A model generated the notes under the pieces. It was given only the letters and a program-made list of their open reading frames with translations. It ran no database searches and was not told the origin of the DNA. A program made the translations under genes and the position numbers. DNA of 64,000 nt from Pseudomonas putida (GTDB lineage Bacteria; Pseudomonadota; Gammaproteobacteria; Pseudomonadales; Pseudomonadaceae), in NCBI RefSeq assembly GCF_028682175.1, contig NZ_JANHKS010000006.1, forward strand, positions 62,001-126,000, given 5' to 3'. Below, in pieces: positions 27,942-39,637 of the stretch (its first letter is position 1; each line of letters starts with the position of its first letter).

Positions 27942-29141
27942 TTATGCCGCGCTGAAGGTCTTGTGCGGGTCGATCACGAATTTCTTCGGTACGCCTGCGT
28001 CGAACTCGCCGTAACCGCGTGGCGCGTCGTCCAGGCTGATGACTTCCACGCCCACGACGTCGGCAATGTTGATGCGGTCCCACATGATGGCTTGCATCAG
28101 TTGGCGGTTGTACTTCATCACGGGTGTTTGCCCTGTGTGGAAGCTGTGGGATTTCGCCCAGCCCAGGCCGAAACGAATGCTCAGGCTGCCCATTTTCGCG
28201 GCAGCGTCGACAGCGCCCGGGTCTTCGGTCACGTACAGGCCAGGAATACCGATCTTGCCTGCCACGCGTACCACGCCCATCAGCGAGTTGAGCACGGTAG
28301 CCGGTGCTTCGGCCTTCACGCCTGCATGGCCATGACCACGGGCTTCGAAGCCCACGGCGTCAACGGCGCAGTCCACTTCGGGCTCGCCCAGCAAGGCTGC
28401 GATCTGTTCGTGCAGCGGGGTGTCCTTGGACAGATCGGCGATTTCGAAGCCCTGAGCCTTGGCGTGTGCCAGACGGACAGGGTTGACGTCACCCACGATC
28501 ACCACGGCCGCGCCCAGCAGGCGGGCCGACGCAGCAGCCGCCAGGCCGACAGGGCCGGCACCGGCAACGTACACCGAACTGCCCGGGCCAACGCCTGCAG
28601 TCACGGCACCGTGGTAACCGGTCGGCAGAATGTCGGAGAGGCAGGTCAGGTCGCGGATCTTTTCCATCGCACGGTCGCGATCCGGCAGCTTGAGCAGGTT
28701 GAAGTCAGCGTAAGGGACCAGCACGTATTCGGCCTGGCCACCGACCCAGTCCCCCATGTCCACGTAGCCGTAGGCACCACCGGCACGAGCCGGGTTGACG
28801 GTCAGGCAGACGCCTGTGTGTTGCTCTTTGCACGAACGGCACAGGCCGCACGCGACGTTGAAGGGAACGGAAACCAGGTCACCGATTTTCAGGTTCTCGA
28901 CGCCGGAACCCATTTCGATCACTTCACCGGTGATCTCGTGACCCAGCACCAGGCCGACCTGGGCAGTGGTGCGGCCGCGCACCATGTGTTGGTCCGAGCC
29001 GCAGATGTTGGTGGAGACCACGCGCAGGATGACGCCATGCTCGATCTTGCGACCGCGTGGGTCCTGCATTTTTGGATAGTCGATCTTTTGTACTTCGACC
29101 TTGCCTGCGCCGAGATACACCACACCACGATTACCAGACAT
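27942..29141 (-). CDS. fdhA: Glutathione-independent formaldehyde dehydrogenase FdhA
   Basis: Zinc-dependent medium-chain dehydrogenase of 399 residues, the size of the P. putida enzyme, that oxidises formaldehyde to formate with tightly bound NAD+. Catalytic zinc ligands include Cys47 (NICGSD) and His68 (GHE); structural zinc ligands are Cys98, Cys101, Cys104 and Cys112; the NAD fold shows VAGAGPVGLAAA. The start at 29141 has GAGGTG upstream. It is last in the sarcosine gene cluster, where each demethylation step can release formaldehyde. Confidence 0.96.
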   Translation of the reverse strand: MSGNRGVVYLGAGKVEVQKIDYPKMQDPRGRKIEHGVILRVVSTNICGSDQHMVRGRTTAQVGLVLGHEITGEVIEMGSGVENLKIGDLVSVPFNVACGLCRSCKEQHTGVCLTVNPARAGGAYGYVDMGDWVGGQAEYVLVPYADFNLLKLPDRDRAMEKIRDLTCLSDILPTGYHGAVTAGVGPGSSVYVAGAGPVGLAAAASARLLGAAVVIVGDVNPVRLAHAKAQGFEIADLSKDTPLHEQIAALLGEPEVDCAVDAVGFEARGHGHAGVKAEAPATVLNSLMGVVRVAGKIGIPGLYVTEDPGAVDAAAKMGSLSIRFGLGWAKSHSFHTGQTPVMKYNRQLMQAIMWDRINIADVVGVEVISLDDAPRGYGEFDAGVPKKFVIDPHKTFSAA

Positions 29142-29281
29142 GCTTTTCACCTCGCTGAATTGTTTTTATGGATACAGCTGTGTAGCGGAGAAATGCGTTG
29201 CTTGGTGTTGCTGCAACGCATTGGTTGCTCTGGATTGATGTTGTTTACTGCCGTGATTCTTGGGTTGTCTGTGATGCCGTC

Positions 29282-29344
29282 ATCGCGAGCAAGCTCACTC
29301 CTACAGGGGATCGCATAACCTGTAGGAGTGAGCTTGCTCGCGAT
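29282..29344. repeat. REP doublet, family B, reversed polarity, short spacer
   Basis: Cores face inward as at 9442 and are separated by only about 15 bases. It lies between purU and fdhA within the one-carbon cluster. Confidence 0.9.
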
Positions 29345-29361
29345 CCGCGAAGCGGCCCGAG

Positions 29362-30219
29362 CTACAGGACGACAGTCCTGTTGGCGTTGAGGAACACCCG
29401 CCGTTCAATGTGATACCCCACCGCTCGCGCCAGCGTCAGGCCTTCGATGTCGCGGCCTTTGGCGATCAGGTCCTCGGGGTAGTGACTGTGGTCCACCACC
29501 TCGACGCCCTGGGCGATGATCGGGCCTTCGTCCAGATCGTTGTTGATGTAATGCGCCGTCGCACCGACCAGCTTCACGCCCTTGTTGTAGGCCTGGTGGT
29601 ACGGCTTGGCACCCTTGAAGCCCGGCAGCAGCGAGTGATGGATGTTGATCGCCTTGCCGTCGAGCTTGCGGCACAGCTCCGGCGACAGCACCTGCATGTA
29701 ACGGGCAAGTACCACAAGCTCCGCACCGGACTCCTCGATCACGTTCCACACCTTCGCTTCCTGCGCCGGCTTGTCGTTGGGGTCGAGGGGGAAATGGTAG
29801 TAGGGAATTTCGTGCCAGCGAGCCAGCGGTTCGAGATCGGGGTGGTTGGACACCACTGCGACCACGTCCATGGCCAGTTGGTTGATGCGCTGACGGTACA
29901 GAAGGTCGTTCAGGCAGTGATCGGCCTTGGAGACCATGATGACCACTTTTGGCCGATAGTTCGGCGCTGTCAGCTCGAAGTTCATGCCAAAGCTTTCGGC
30001 ACGCTCGCTCAGGCCTGCGCGGAACGACGCCTCGTCGAAACCGTCGGGCTGACGGAATTCGACGCGAATGAAAAAGCGGCTGGACAGCCGGTCATCGAAC
30101 GAGTGGTGCTCGGTGACGTAGCAGCCCTGCTCGAACAGAAACCGCGTCACCGCATCCACCGTGCCCAGCACGCTGGGGCAGTCGGCGGTCAGAATCCAGG
30201 TATCGGGGGCGCGGCTCAT
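29362..30219 (-). CDS. purU: Formyltetrahydrofolate deformylase PurU
   Basis: 10-formyl-THF plus water gives formate and THF, which keeps free THF available. The 285 residues comprise an ACT domain (1-85, DTWILTADCPSVLGTVDAV) and a formyltransferase-like catalytic domain with NIHHSLLPGFKG and a late DEGPII (catalytic Asp). The start at 30219 has AGGAG 8 bases upstream; the open frame beyond it runs into a REP element. It follows soxG in the same direction and recycles folate loaded by SoxBDAG. Confidence 0.95.
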   Translation of the reverse strand: MSRAPDTWILTADCPSVLGTVDAVTRFLFEQGCYVTEHHSFDDRLSSRFFIRVEFRQPDGFDEASFRAGLSERAESFGMNFELTAPNYRPKVVIMVSKADHCLNDLLYRQRINQLAMDVVAVVSNHPDLEPLARWHEIPYYHFPLDPNDKPAQEAKVWNVIEESGAELVVLARYMQVLSPELCRKLDGKAINIHHSLLPGFKGAKPYHQAYNKGVKLVGATAHYINNDLDEGPIIAQGVEVVDHSHYPEDLIAKGRDIEGLTLARAVGYHIERRVFLNANRTVVL

Positions 30220-30267
30220 GGGGTGTTGCTCCTGTTCAATCAATTTCTGCAGAAAAATGCAGATTCC

Positions 30268-30361
30268 CTGTGGGAGCGGGCTTGCCCGCGAAGGCGGTAA
30301 TACAAACTCCGGATCTCTGGTGTCTGTAATACCGCCTTCGCGAGCAAGCTCGCTCCCACAG
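30268..30361. repeat. REP doublet, family D, mosaic right arm
   Basis: The left core is CTGTGGGAGCGGGCTTGCCC; the right arm, read inward, is CTGTGGGAGCGAGCTTGCTC, a hybrid of families D and B. It lies between soxG and purU. Confidence 0.88.
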
Positions 30362-30382
30362 GTGTGACGGGTTCGCCCCGAA

Positions 30383-31015
30383 TCAGGCTGCGATCCCGAG
30401 GCCGTACTCGGCGCTGGCATCCTGCAGCCACAACCACCAGTAATCGGCGAAGCTGCGGCGGATCAGCAGTTCCCAGGTTTCTTCACCGGTACGGCGGATC
30501 ACCAGTTGCGATTTGGCGAAGACGGTGCCGACGGCCTTGCCCACGGGGAAGTTGCTTGGGTGTACGTCGTAGCTGGTGGATTTCATCAGCACGTCGCGCA
30601 CGTTCGGCCCGGTCAGTTCCAGAATCGACTGGCCGCCGGATACGTTGACCACCTGGATGTGCAGGCCGGCCAACGCTTCACGCAGCTTCTGCTCGACGGC
30701 GAATTCTTCGCCGGTCGGGACGATCAGCAGCCACTCGTCCGGGCCCATCCACTGGATCGAACTGTCGCCGCTGGAGACCAGCGTCAACGCGGCAGGCAGT
30801 TCCATGCCCAGCGCCTTGTGAACACCGGCGGCAAACGCCGGATCATGGGCATCGCCACGAATGGTCAGGTGGCCCAGCAGTTTTTTCTCGCGCAGCACCA
30901 CACCCGGGTTGGTGCGGCCCTTGCCGACCAGGCTTTTCAGATCGGCGTGAAACAGAGGCGACTCGACTTTGGCGTCGGTCGTTGGCCGCTGTTGGTAAAC
31001 GTTGGCTGTGGTCAT
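30383..31015 (-). CDS. soxG: Sarcosine oxidase gamma subunit SoxG
   Basis: 210 residues, smallest catalytic-complex subunit bar SoxD; the fold is related to the GcvT/YgfZ group. It pairs with SoxB, SoxD and SoxA in the heterotetrameric, folate-linked sarcosine oxidase. Recognised by position and by SPLFHADLKSLV, QWMGPDEWLLIVP and RSFADYWWLWLQDA. About 155 bases holding a REP doublet separate it from soxA, longer than the other sox spacings. Confidence 0.93.
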   Translation of the reverse strand: MTTANVYQQRPTTDAKVESPLFHADLKSLVGKGRTNPGVVLREKKLLGHLTIRGDAHDPAFAAGVHKALGMELPAALTLVSSGDSSIQWMGPDEWLLIVPTGEEFAVEQKLREALAGLHIQVVNVSGGQSILELTGPNVRDVLMKSTSYDVHPSNFPVGKAVGTVFAKSQLVIRRTGEETWELLIRRSFADYWWLWLQDASAEYGLGIAA

Positions 31016-31058
31016 AGAGCACCTGTGTTGAATTCTGTTGTATCGGTGAACACGGCCC

Positions 31059-31149
31059 CTGTAGGAGTGAGCTTGCTCGCGATTGCGGTGTGTCAGTCAC
31101 CCCAAATGGGTCTGGTCTGACGTCATCGCGAGCAAGCTCACTCCTACAG
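31059..31149. repeat. REP doublet, family B, within sox operon
   Basis: Standard cores in the soxA-soxG gap. Sitting mid-operon it could lower or stabilise expression of soxG relative to soxBDA. Confidence 0.92.
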
Positions 31150-31171
31150 GGATCTCAACAAGCTCGCAGGC

Positions 31172-34100
31172 TTACTCCACGTTCTGCCGGTCACCCTTCG
31201 GATCGAAGAACACCGAGGAAACGATTTCCGCCTCGATCACGCTGCCATCCGCCTGCGGCGAGAACACACGTTCGCCCATGCGCTTCAGACCGCCCTTGAC
31301 CACGCCCATGGCGAACGAGTAACCCAGCGAGTTCGCTGCGTAGCTCGAGGTCACGTGACCGACCATGGTCATCGGGATCGATTGCTTCGGATCAAATACC
31401 AGTTGCGCACCTTCCGGCAGCCACTTGTTCGGATCGACCGGCTTGAGGCCGACCAGTTGCTTGCGATCTTCACGCACGCAGTCTTCACGGCTCATGCCAC
31501 GCTGGCCGATCCACGAGAACGGTTTGGTGCGACCGACACACCAGCCCATGTTCAGGTCGTCCGGGGTCATCGAGCCGTCAGTGTCCTGGCCGACGATGAT
31601 GAAGCCCTTCTCGGCCCGCAGTACGTGCATGGTTTCGGTGCCGTACGGGGTCAGGTTGTATTTCTTGCCCGCCTCGGCGATTTTTTCCAGAACACCCATG
31701 GCGTAGTCGGCCTGGATGTTCACTTCGTAGGAAAGCTCACCGGTGAAGGAAATCCGGAACACGCGAGCCGGTACGCCACCGACCAGACCTTCTTTCCAGG
31801 TCATGAACGGGAAGGCTTCACGATCCAGGTCGATGTCGGTCACTTCGCTGAGCAGCTTGCGGCTGTTCGGGCCCGACAGGGTCAAGGTCGCGTAGTGGTC
31901 GGTCACGGAGGTGAAGTACACCTTCAGATCCGGCCATTCGGTCTGCTGATAGATCTCCAGCCATTGCAGCACGCGTGCAGCGCCGCCAGTGGTGGTGGTC
32001 ATGATGAAGTGGTTGTCGGCGACGCAGGCGGTTACACCGTCGTCGAAGACCATGCCGTCTTCTTTACACATCAGGCCGTAGCGCGCCTTGCCCACATCCA
32101 GCTTGGTCCAGGCGTTGGTGTAGATGCGGTTCAGGAACTCCCGTGCATCCGGGCCCTGGATGTCGATCTTGCCCAGGGTCGAGGCGTCCAGCAGGCCGAC
32201 GCTGTCGCGCACGGCTTTGCATTCGCGGCGCACGGCTGCGTGGATGTCTTCACCGGCTTTCGGGAAGTACCAAGGACGTTTCCACTGACCGACGTCTTCG
32301 AATTCGGCGCCGTTCTTGACGTGCCAGGCGTGCAGCGCGGTGAAGCGCACAGGCTCGAAGATGTGACCGCAGTGACGACCGGCTACCGCGCCGAAGGTCA
32401 CCGGCGTGTAGTTCGGGCGGAACATGGTGGTGCCCATCTCAGGGATGGTGACGTTCAGCGAGCGGGCCGCGATGGCCAGACCGTTGACGTTGCCCAGCTT
32501 GCCCTGATCGGTGCCAAAGCCCAGCGCGGTGTAGCGTTTTACGTGTTCGACCGACTCGAAGCCTTCGCGGGTCGCCAGTTCGATGGCGGCAGCGGTGACG
32601 TCGTTCTGCAGGTCGACAAATTGTTTCGGCGCGCGGGAAGTGCCCTTCTCGTGCGGCACCTGGAACATCGCCAGGGTGGCTTCTTCCACGCGGCTCAGAG
32701 CCTTTGGAATAACGCCTTCCACAGGCTGGAAGCCGGCTTCGGACGCTGCCCGAACACCGCCTTCGAAACCGTCGGCCAATGCGTCGCCCAGTGGGTATAC
32801 GCCGTTGATGCCGCCGACGCACACGCGTTTCTGAGGCGCTTCACCCGGTACGAAACCGAGGATGTCTTCACGCCAGACCGGCTTGCCGCCCAAGTGGGAC
32901 GCCAGGTGAACGATCGGGCTGTAACCGCCGGAACTGGCAACCAGGTCGCAGTCCAGCCACTCGCCATTGCTGGTGACTTTGTGTGCACGCACGTCGATAG
33001 CCGCTACACGGGCACCGGTGACGCGCTTGCTGCCGCGGGCTTCGATGACCGCGCTGCCGGTCAGGATGCGAATGCCTTTGGCACGCGCTTCTTCAACCAG
33101 CGCACCACGTGGGTTGTGGCGTGCATCGGCCACGGCCACCACTTGCAGGCCGGCATCGAGCCAGTCCAGCGCAACGCGGTAGGCGTAGTCGTTGTTGGTG
33201 GACAGCACCAGCTTCTTGCCCGGTGCCACGCCGTAACGGCGAACGTAAGTCGAAACGGCACCGGCCAGCATGTTGCCCGGTACGTCGTTGTTGCCGTAGA
33301 CCAGCGGACGCTCGTGAGTACCAGTCGCCAGCACCACACGATTGGCGCGGACACGGTGCATGCGCTGACGCACCTGGCCGATTGGCGCGCGGTCGCCGAG
33401 GTGATCGGTCAGACGCTCGTGGATGGTCAGGAAGTTGTGGTCGTGGTAGCCGTTCACAGTGGCGCGTGGCAGCAGCACAACGTTCTTCAAGCCTTTGAGC
33501 TCGGCAACGACGGTGGCTACCCACTCAGCGGCGGGCTTGCCGTCCAGGCTTTCGCGGGAGTCGAGCAGGCTGCCGCCGAACTCTTCCTGTTCGTCAGCCA
33601 CGATCACGCGGGCGCCGCTGCGCGCAGCTGCCAGTGCCGCCGCCAGACCCGCAGGGCCTGCGCCGACCACCAGCACGTCGGCGTGGTGGTTCATGTTGTC
33701 GTAGGTGTCCGGATCGTTCTCGGTCGGCGAGCGACCAAGACCTGCGGCCTTGCGAATGTACTTCTCGTAGGTCATCCAGAACGATTGCGGGTACATGAAG
33801 GTTTTGTAGTAGAAGCCCGGTGGCATCAGCTTGCCGCCGACCTTGCCGAGAATCCCCATCATGTCGGTGTTCACGCTCGGCCAGCCGTTGGTGCTGGTGG
33901 CGACCAGGCCCGAGTACAGCGCCTGTTGCGTGGCGCGCACGTTCGGGATCTGGGTGGCTTCGGTCGCGCCGATCTGCAGTACCGCGTTCGGCTCTTCGGA
34001 GCCTGCCGCGAAGATGCCGCGAGGACGCGAGTATTTGAAGCTGCGGCCGATGATGTCGACGCCGTTGGCCAGCAGGGCTGCGGCCAGGGTGTCGCCTTCA

Positions 34101-34192
34101 AAGCCCTGGTAGGTCTGGCCGTTGAAGCTGAAGTTCAGGACCTTGCTGCGGTCGATGCGGCCGCCATTGGGCAGACGATTGGACTGGCTCAT
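31172..34192 (-). CDS. soxA: Sarcosine oxidase alpha subunit SoxA
   Basis: 1006 residues. Order: N-terminal 2Fe-2S ferredoxin-like (Fer2_3) domain (FNGQTYQGFEGDTLAAALLANG), Rossmann dinucleotide-binding domain (VLVVGAGPAGLAAALAAARSG, about 175-200), and a C-terminal GcvT-like folate domain (about 610 onward). It takes the methylene intermediate to THF, giving 5,10-methylene-THF, or releases formaldehyde without THF. The start overlaps the soxD stop by ATGA. Confidence 0.97.
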   Translation of the reverse strand: MSQSNRLPNGGRIDRSKVLNFSFNGQTYQGFEGDTLAAALLANGVDIIGRSFKYSRPRGIFAAGSEEPNAVLQIGATEATQIPNVRATQQALYSGLVATSTNGWPSVNTDMMGILGKVGGKLMPPGFYYKTFMYPQSFWMTYEKYIRKAAGLGRSPTENDPDTYDNMNHHADVLVVGAGPAGLAAALAAARSGARVIVADEQEEFGGSLLDSRESLDGKPAAEWVATVVAELKGLKNVVLLPRATVNGYHDHNFLTIHERLTDHLGDRAPIGQVRQRMHRVRANRVVLATGTHERPLVYGNNDVPGNMLAGAVSTYVRRYGVAPGKKLVLSTNNDYAYRVALDWLDAGLQVVAVADARHNPRGALVEEARAKGIRILTGSAVIEARGSKRVTGARVAAIDVRAHKVTSNGEWLDCDLVASSGGYSPIVHLASHLGGKPVWREDILGFVPGEAPQKRVCVGGINGVYPLGDALADGFEGGVRAASEAGFQPVEGVIPKALSRVEEATLAMFQVPHEKGTSRAPKQFVDLQNDVTAAAIELATREGFESVEHVKRYTALGFGTDQGKLGNVNGLAIAARSLNVTIPEMGTTMFRPNYTPVTFGAVAGRHCGHIFEPVRFTALHAWHVKNGAEFEDVGQWKRPWYFPKAGEDIHAAVRRECKAVRDSVGLLDASTLGKIDIQGPDAREFLNRIYTNAWTKLDVGKARYGLMCKEDGMVFDDGVTACVADNHFIMTTTTGGAARVLQWLEIYQQTEWPDLKVYFTSVTDHYATLTLSGPNSRKLLSEVTDIDLDREAFPFMTWKEGLVGGVPARVFRISFTGELSYEVNIQADYAMGVLEKIAEAGKKYNLTPYGTETMHVLRAEKGFIIVGQDTDGSMTPDDLNMGWCVGRTKPFSWIGQRGMSREDCVREDRKQLVGLKPVDPNKWLPEGAQLVFDPKQSIPMTMVGHVTSSYAANSLGYSFAMGVVKGGLKRMGERVFSPQADGSVIEAEIVSSVFFDPKGDRQNVE

Positions 34193-34503
34193 GCTTTGTC
34201 TCCCTTCCCGACGGCTGGAACCGGGTTCACGAACTGCGGTTTGGTGCCAATCAGATAGGTCTCGAGAATTTCGTAAGTCACGGTGTCACGCGTGGCGTTG
34301 AAGTACTGACGGCAACCGGCAGCGTGAATCCACAGCTCGTGGTGCAGACCGCGCGGGTTGTCGCGGAAGAACATGTAGTCGCCCCACTGCTCGTCGGTGC
34401 AGGCAGCCGGGTCCAGTGGACGCGGAATGTGAGCCTGACCCGAACCGTGGAATTCCTCTTCGGAGCGCAGTTCGCCACAGTGAGGACAGAAGATGTGCAA
34501 CAT
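34189..34503 (-). CDS. soxD: Sarcosine oxidase delta subunit SoxD
   Basis: 104 residues with a CPHCG knuckle at 6-10, further His/Cys (HHELWIHAAGCRQYF) that together bind zinc, and a conserved DYMFFRDNPRG motif. Structural subunit of the sarcosine oxidase heterotetramer. The start at 34503 has AGGAG upstream. It lies 14 bases after soxB and overlaps soxA by 4. Confidence 0.95.
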   Translation of the reverse strand: MLHIFCPHCGELRSEEEFHGSGQAHIPRPLDPAACTDEQWGDYMFFRDNPRGLHHELWIHAAGCRQYFNATRDTVTYEILETYLIGTKPQFVNPVPAVGKGDKA

Positions 34504-34517
34504 AGGAAATTCTCCTG

Positions 34518-35768
34518 TTAGTGGGCGACCGCGGCAGCGCCGTGTTCGTCGATGAGTGCGCCGTTGTGGAAACGGTCGATGGAAAACGGTTTGGCCAACG
34601 GGTGCATTTCGCCTTTCGCCAGACTCGCCGCGAAAACGTTGCCCGAGCCAGGTGTAGCCTTGAAGCCACCGGTACCCCAACCGCAGTTGAAGAACATGTT
34701 CGGAACTGGCGTCTTGGAGATGATCGGGCAAGCGTCCGGCGTGGTGTCGACGATGCCGCCCCACTGGCGGTTCATGCGCACGCGGGACAGCACCGGGAAC
34801 ATCTCGACGATGGCCTGGATGGTGTGTTCGATCACCGGGTAGGAACCGCGCTGGCCGTAGCCGACCCAGCCATCGATACCGGCGCCGATCACCAGGTCGC
34901 CCTTGTCGGACTGGCTGATGTAGCCGTGAACGGCGTTGGACATGATGACGCTGTCGATGATTGGCTTGATCGGCTCGGATACCAGTGCTTGCAGCGGGTG
35001 CGACTCGACCGGCAGGCGGAAGCCCGCGAGCTTGGCCATGTGGCCGGAGTTACCGGCAGTCACCACACCGACACGCTTGGCGCCGATGAAGCCCTTGTTG
35101 GTTTCAACGCCGATGCACACGCCGTTTTCCTTGCGGAAACCCGTGACTTCAGTCTGCTGGATCAGGTCAACGCCCAGGGCGTCAGCGGCGCGGGCAAAGC
35201 CCCAGGCCACGGCGTCGTGACGCGCTACACCACCGCGACGTTGAACGGTCGCGCCGATGATCGGGTAACGGGTGTTCTTCGAGCAGTCCAGGTACGGGAT
35301 TTCTTCGGCTACCTGCTTGCCGTTGAGCAGTTCGCCATCGACGCCGTTCAGGCGGTTGGCGCTGACACGACGCTCGGAATCACGCATGTCCTGCAGGGTG
35401 TGGCACAGGTTGTACACACCGCGCTGGGAAAACATGACGTTGTAGTTCAGGTCCTGGGACAGGCCTTCCCACAGTTTCATCGCGTGTTCGTACAGGTGGG
35501 CCGATTCGTCCCACAGGTAGTTGGAGCGCACGATGGTGGTGTTACGGGCGGTGTTGCCGCCGCCCAGCCAGCCTTTCTCGACCACGGCCACGTTGGTGAT
35601 GCCGTGCTCCTTGGCCAGGTAGTAGGCAGTCGCCAGACCGTGACCGCCACCGCCAACGATGACCACGTCGTAGACCTTCTTAGGGGTCGGCGTGCGCCAC
35701 ATGCGCTGCCAGTTTTCGTGGTGGCTGAGGGAGTGTTTGAAGAGGCCGAAGCCCGAATAGTGTTGCAT
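34518..35768 (-). CDS. soxB: Sarcosine oxidase beta subunit SoxB
   Basis: 416-residue flavoprotein (DAO family) holding the site that oxidises sarcosine to glycine. FAD fold: [18 protein letters not shown] at about 36-53. The [18 protein letters not shown] motif contains the His that in this family carries covalent FMN. The C-terminal region has [14 protein letters not shown]. The gene lies 15 bases after glyA. Confidence 0.96.
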   Translation of the reverse strand: MQHYSGFGLFKHSLSHHENWQRMWRTPTPKKVYDVVIVGGGGHGLATAYYLAKEHGITNVAVVEKGWLGGGNTARNTTIVRSNYLWDESAHLYEHAMKLWEGLSQDLNYNVMFSQRGVYNLCHTLQDMRDSERRVSANRLNGVDGELLNGKQVAEEIPYLDCSKNTRYPIIGATVQRRGGVARHDAVAWGFARAADALGVDLIQQTEVTGFRKENGVCIGVETNKGFIGAKRVGVVTAGNSGHMAKLAGFRLPVESHPLQALVSEPIKPIIDSVIMSNAVHGYISQSDKGDLVIGAGIDGWVGYGQRGSYPVIEHTIQAIVEMFPVLSRVRMNRQWGGIVDTTPDACPIISKTPVPNMFFNCGWGTGGFKATPGSGNVFAASLAKGEMHPLAKPFSIDRFHNGALIDEHGAAAVAH

Positions 35769-35783
35769 AGTGCTACTCCTGAC

Positions 35784-37037
<1,254 letters not shown>

Positions 37038-37211
37038 CGCGGTTCTCCCAGCGGCGGCGCGGCGCCTGATTGTCAGTAGGACTTGTGGACTGTCCTTTGA
37101 AAGCGATGGTAGGGCCGACGCAGACAGGCTAGATGCCTACGCACGCCACGCAAAGGCGCGTTTACGACATGGTTTTGCAGGGAGGGGGAAATGCCGGGTT
37201 TGACATGACAC

Positions 37212-37304
37212 CTGTAGGACCGCGCTTGCCCGCGAAAACGTTGTATCAGGCGGGTTCTACGCCTCTGACACACCGCCATCGCGGGCAAGCGCGCTCCTAC
37301 GCAG
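37212..37304. repeat. REP doublet, family C
   Basis: Upstream of glyA, with one change in the left core (GGACCGCG for GGAGCGCG). It lies in a promoter-bearing gap rather than at a pure 3' end on one side. Confidence 0.9.
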
Positions 37305-37318
37305 GGATGTGTTGAAAC

Positions 37319-37345
37319 AAAAATCCCCGGTCAATGCCGGGGATT
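37319..37345 (-). terminator. Rho-independent terminator of alaC
   Basis: AATCCCCGG (37322-37330) pairs with CCGGGGATT (37337-37345), TCAATG loop. On the minus strand the stem is followed by a T-rich tail (TTTTTGTTT), placing the end about 45 bases past the alaC stop. Confidence 0.9.
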
Positions 37346-37366
37346 TTAGAGTGACGAATGTCGCAA

Positions 37367-38584
37367 TCAGACAGATTTGCCAGGCAACAACCCATCCGCC
37401 CGGAACATCCCGCGAATCCCGCGCACCGCCTGACGAATACGATCCTGGTTCTCGATCAGGGCGAAACGCACATGATCGTCGCCGTATTCGCCAAAACCGA
37501 CACCCGGTGACACACAGACCTTGGCCTCGGCCAGCAGCTTCTTGGCGAACTCCAGCGAGCCCAAGTGGGCGTACGCCTCAGGGATCTTGGCCCAGACGTA
37601 CATCGAGGCTTTGGGGTTTTCGACCATCCAGCCCAGTTCATGCAGGCCTTTTACTAGCACGTTGCGGCGCTGGCGGTATTGCTCGGCGATGTCGAGCACG
37701 CACTGCTGGTCGCCTTCCAGCGCGGCAATGGCAGCGACTTGCAGCGGGGTGAAGGTGCCGTAGTCGTGGTAGCTCTTGATCCGCGCCAGTGCGTTGACCA
37801 GCTCGGGATTGCCGACCATGAAGCCGATCCGCCAGCCCGCCATGTTGTAGCTCTTGGACAGGGTGAAGAACTCCACCGCGATGTCCTTGGCGCCCGGCAC
37901 CTGCATGATCGAGGGGGCTTTCCAGCCGTCGTAGACGATGTCGGCGTAGGCCAGGTCGTGAACCACCAGCACGTCGTACTGTTTGGCCAGCGCGACGACG
38001 CGCTCGAAGAAGTCCAGTTCGACGCACTGGGCGGTCGGGTTGGACGGAAAGCCCAGGATCATCATCTTAGGCTTGGGGATCGAGCCGCGAATGGCTTTTT
38101 CCAGTTCGGCGAAGAAGTCCACGCCCGGAATCAGCGGCACCGAACGCACCTGCGCCCCGGCAATCACTGCGCCGTAGATGTGGATCGGGTAACTGGGATT
38201 GGGCACCAGCACTGTGTCGCCCTGATCGAGGGTGGCGAGCATCAGATGCGCCAGGCCCTCTTTCGAGCCGATGGTGACGATGGCTTCGGTTTCGGGGTCG
38301 ATGTCGACCTCGTAACGTTTTTTGTACCAACTGGAGATCGCCCGACGCAGACGCGGGATGCCACGCGAAGTCGAGTAGCCGTGAGTGTCTTCACGTTGGG
38401 CGACGGTGACCAGTTTTTCGACGATGTGCGGCGGCGTTGCCCCATCGGGGTTGCCCATGCTCAGGTCGATGATGTCTTCACCACGACGACGAGCGGCCAT
38501 TTTCAGCTCGGCAGTGATGTTGAACACGTAAGGGGGGAGTCGATCGATGCGCGCAAAGCGGCGCGGCGAACCTTGGTCTGCCAT
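37367..38584 (-). CDS. alaC: Glutamate-pyruvate aminotransferase AlaC
   Basis: Class I PLP aminotransferase of 405 residues making alanine from pyruvate and glutamate. The PLP lysine is in [16 protein letters not shown], and the substrate-binding NPTAQ and GSKEGLAHL motifs are present. Sequence close to E. coli AlaC/YfdZ; some members are annotated as methionine-related aminotransferases. It is monocistronic, with its own terminator. Confidence 0.93.
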   Translation of the reverse strand: MADQGSPRRFARIDRLPPYVFNITAELKMAARRRGEDIIDLSMGNPDGATPPHIVEKLVTVAQREDTHGYSTSRGIPRLRRAISSWYKKRYEVDIDPETEAIVTIGSKEGLAHLMLATLDQGDTVLVPNPSYPIHIYGAVIAGAQVRSVPLIPGVDFFAELEKAIRGSIPKPKMMILGFPSNPTAQCVELDFFERVVALAKQYDVLVVHDLAYADIVYDGWKAPSIMQVPGAKDIAVEFFTLSKSYNMAGWRIGFMVGNPELVNALARIKSYHDYGTFTPLQVAAIAALEGDQQCVLDIAEQYRQRRNVLVKGLHELGWMVENPKASMYVWAKIPEAYAHLGSLEFAKKLLAEAKVCVSPGVGFGEYGDDHVRFALIENQDRIRQAVRGIRGMFRADGLLPGKSV

Positions 38585-38711
38585 GGAGGCCTCTAGAAGA
38601 CGTAAGCGCCCGGAACCGTCCGAGCGACGTTGGCCACTGCGGTGGCCTGGTGCGGAAGATAAGGGTGGGGACGGCGGTTTGTCTACAGTGTTTTTTCAAC
38701 ACCACAGCGCC

Positions 38712-38802
38712 CTGTAGGAGTGAGCTTGCTCGCGATAGCGGCGTGTCAGACACACCTATGTTGGTTGACACACCATAATCGCGAGCAAGCTCACTCCTAC
38801 AG
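38712..38802. repeat. REP doublet, family B, overlapping traX-like stop codon
   Basis: The right core overlaps the last codons of the TraX-like gene, so its CTGTAG supplies the TAG stop at 38797-38799. Confidence 0.92.
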
Positions 38803-39540
38803 GATCTGTGAGCGCAGGACGTACAACACCAGAAAATGCACCGGATAAATCAGGTAGGCCCATTTACGCATCGGCCATACCCCGAACCCAGGCTTGCTGC
38901 GCAGCAGCGCCAGTCCCAACCAGGGTCCGAGCAGACAAGCGACCAGCGCGCCGATTGAGATAGGGTCACCCCAGAGCATGCCGTCGATGATCCTGGACCA
39001 CTCATTACTCAACAGGCAGACGATCCCCGGCACCACCGCCAACCACAACGAACCGCGCAACACCAACACAAAAGCGGCCGGCAACAGGACCCCGAACGCG
39101 CCGAACATCCAATGCGGCGCAAACGCGACACCCAGTCCCAGCGCGACGATGCCCATGGCTCGCACCGACCACGAACGAGCGACCGCCCCCTGCGCCACCA
39201 GCAACCCCAGCACCAGGGTCGCCAGCACGTTGAGCGTGGTCACCTCACCTGCCATGTACAGGCGATAAGGCAGTTCGGCAATCAGCGAAAACACCGCAAG
39301 CCACGCCAGATATTTCCAGCTCACACCGGCCTGAGGGGCGCGATCCATGCCGCGCCGCACGTTCACCGCGATCGCCAGGCAAAACCACGCGAACGCCAGA
39401 CGTCCCGGCACGTACAGCCAATCTGCAGACCAGCCGACGTAACGCAAGTGGTCCAGCAGCATGCTCAGCATCGCCAGCCACTTGAGCAGGTCCAGTGCCC
39501 GGTCACGCAAAGGGCGGGTACTCGCCGTGGTCTCGCTCAT
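38797..39540 (-). CDS. TraX-family integral membrane protein
   Basis: 247 residues with about eight hydrophobic segments, starting RALDLLKWLAMLSMLLDHLRYVG, the TraX signature with Asp-His. TraX N-acetylates F-pilin on conjugative plasmids; chromosomal homologues like this are probably acyltransferases of unknown substrate. The start at 39540 has GAGG just upstream; an ATG four codons before is the alternative. The stop codon lies in a REP core, so the native C terminus may have been trimmed or replaced. Confidence 0.85.
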   Translation of the reverse strand: MSETTASTRPLRDRALDLLKWLAMLSMLLDHLRYVGWSADWLYVPGRLAFAWFCLAIAVNVRRGMDRAPQAGVSWKYLAWLAVFSLIAELPYRLYMAGEVTTLNVLATLVLGLLVAQGAVARSWSVRAMGIVALGLGVAFAPHWMFGAFGVLLPAAFVLVLRGSLWLAVVPGIVCLLSNEWSRIIDGMLWGDPISIGALVACLLGPWLGLALLRSKPGFGVWPMRKWAYLIYPVHFLVLYVLRSQIL

Positions 39541-39637
39541 GTCCTCACTCATCTGATGAATTTTCTGACGCAAGAATGCATGACCAAACCATGGAATGTT
39601 CGTTACAGTCGCAGCCTTCGACTACAGGGAACCGGCC

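Larger units (their letters stand above)
37038..37366. promoter_or_regulatory. Region between glyA and alaC
   Basis: About 330 bases without a gene: glyA-sox promoter region at 37038-37210, then a family C REP doublet, then the terminator of alaC. I see no recognised operator in the promoter part. Confidence 0.5.
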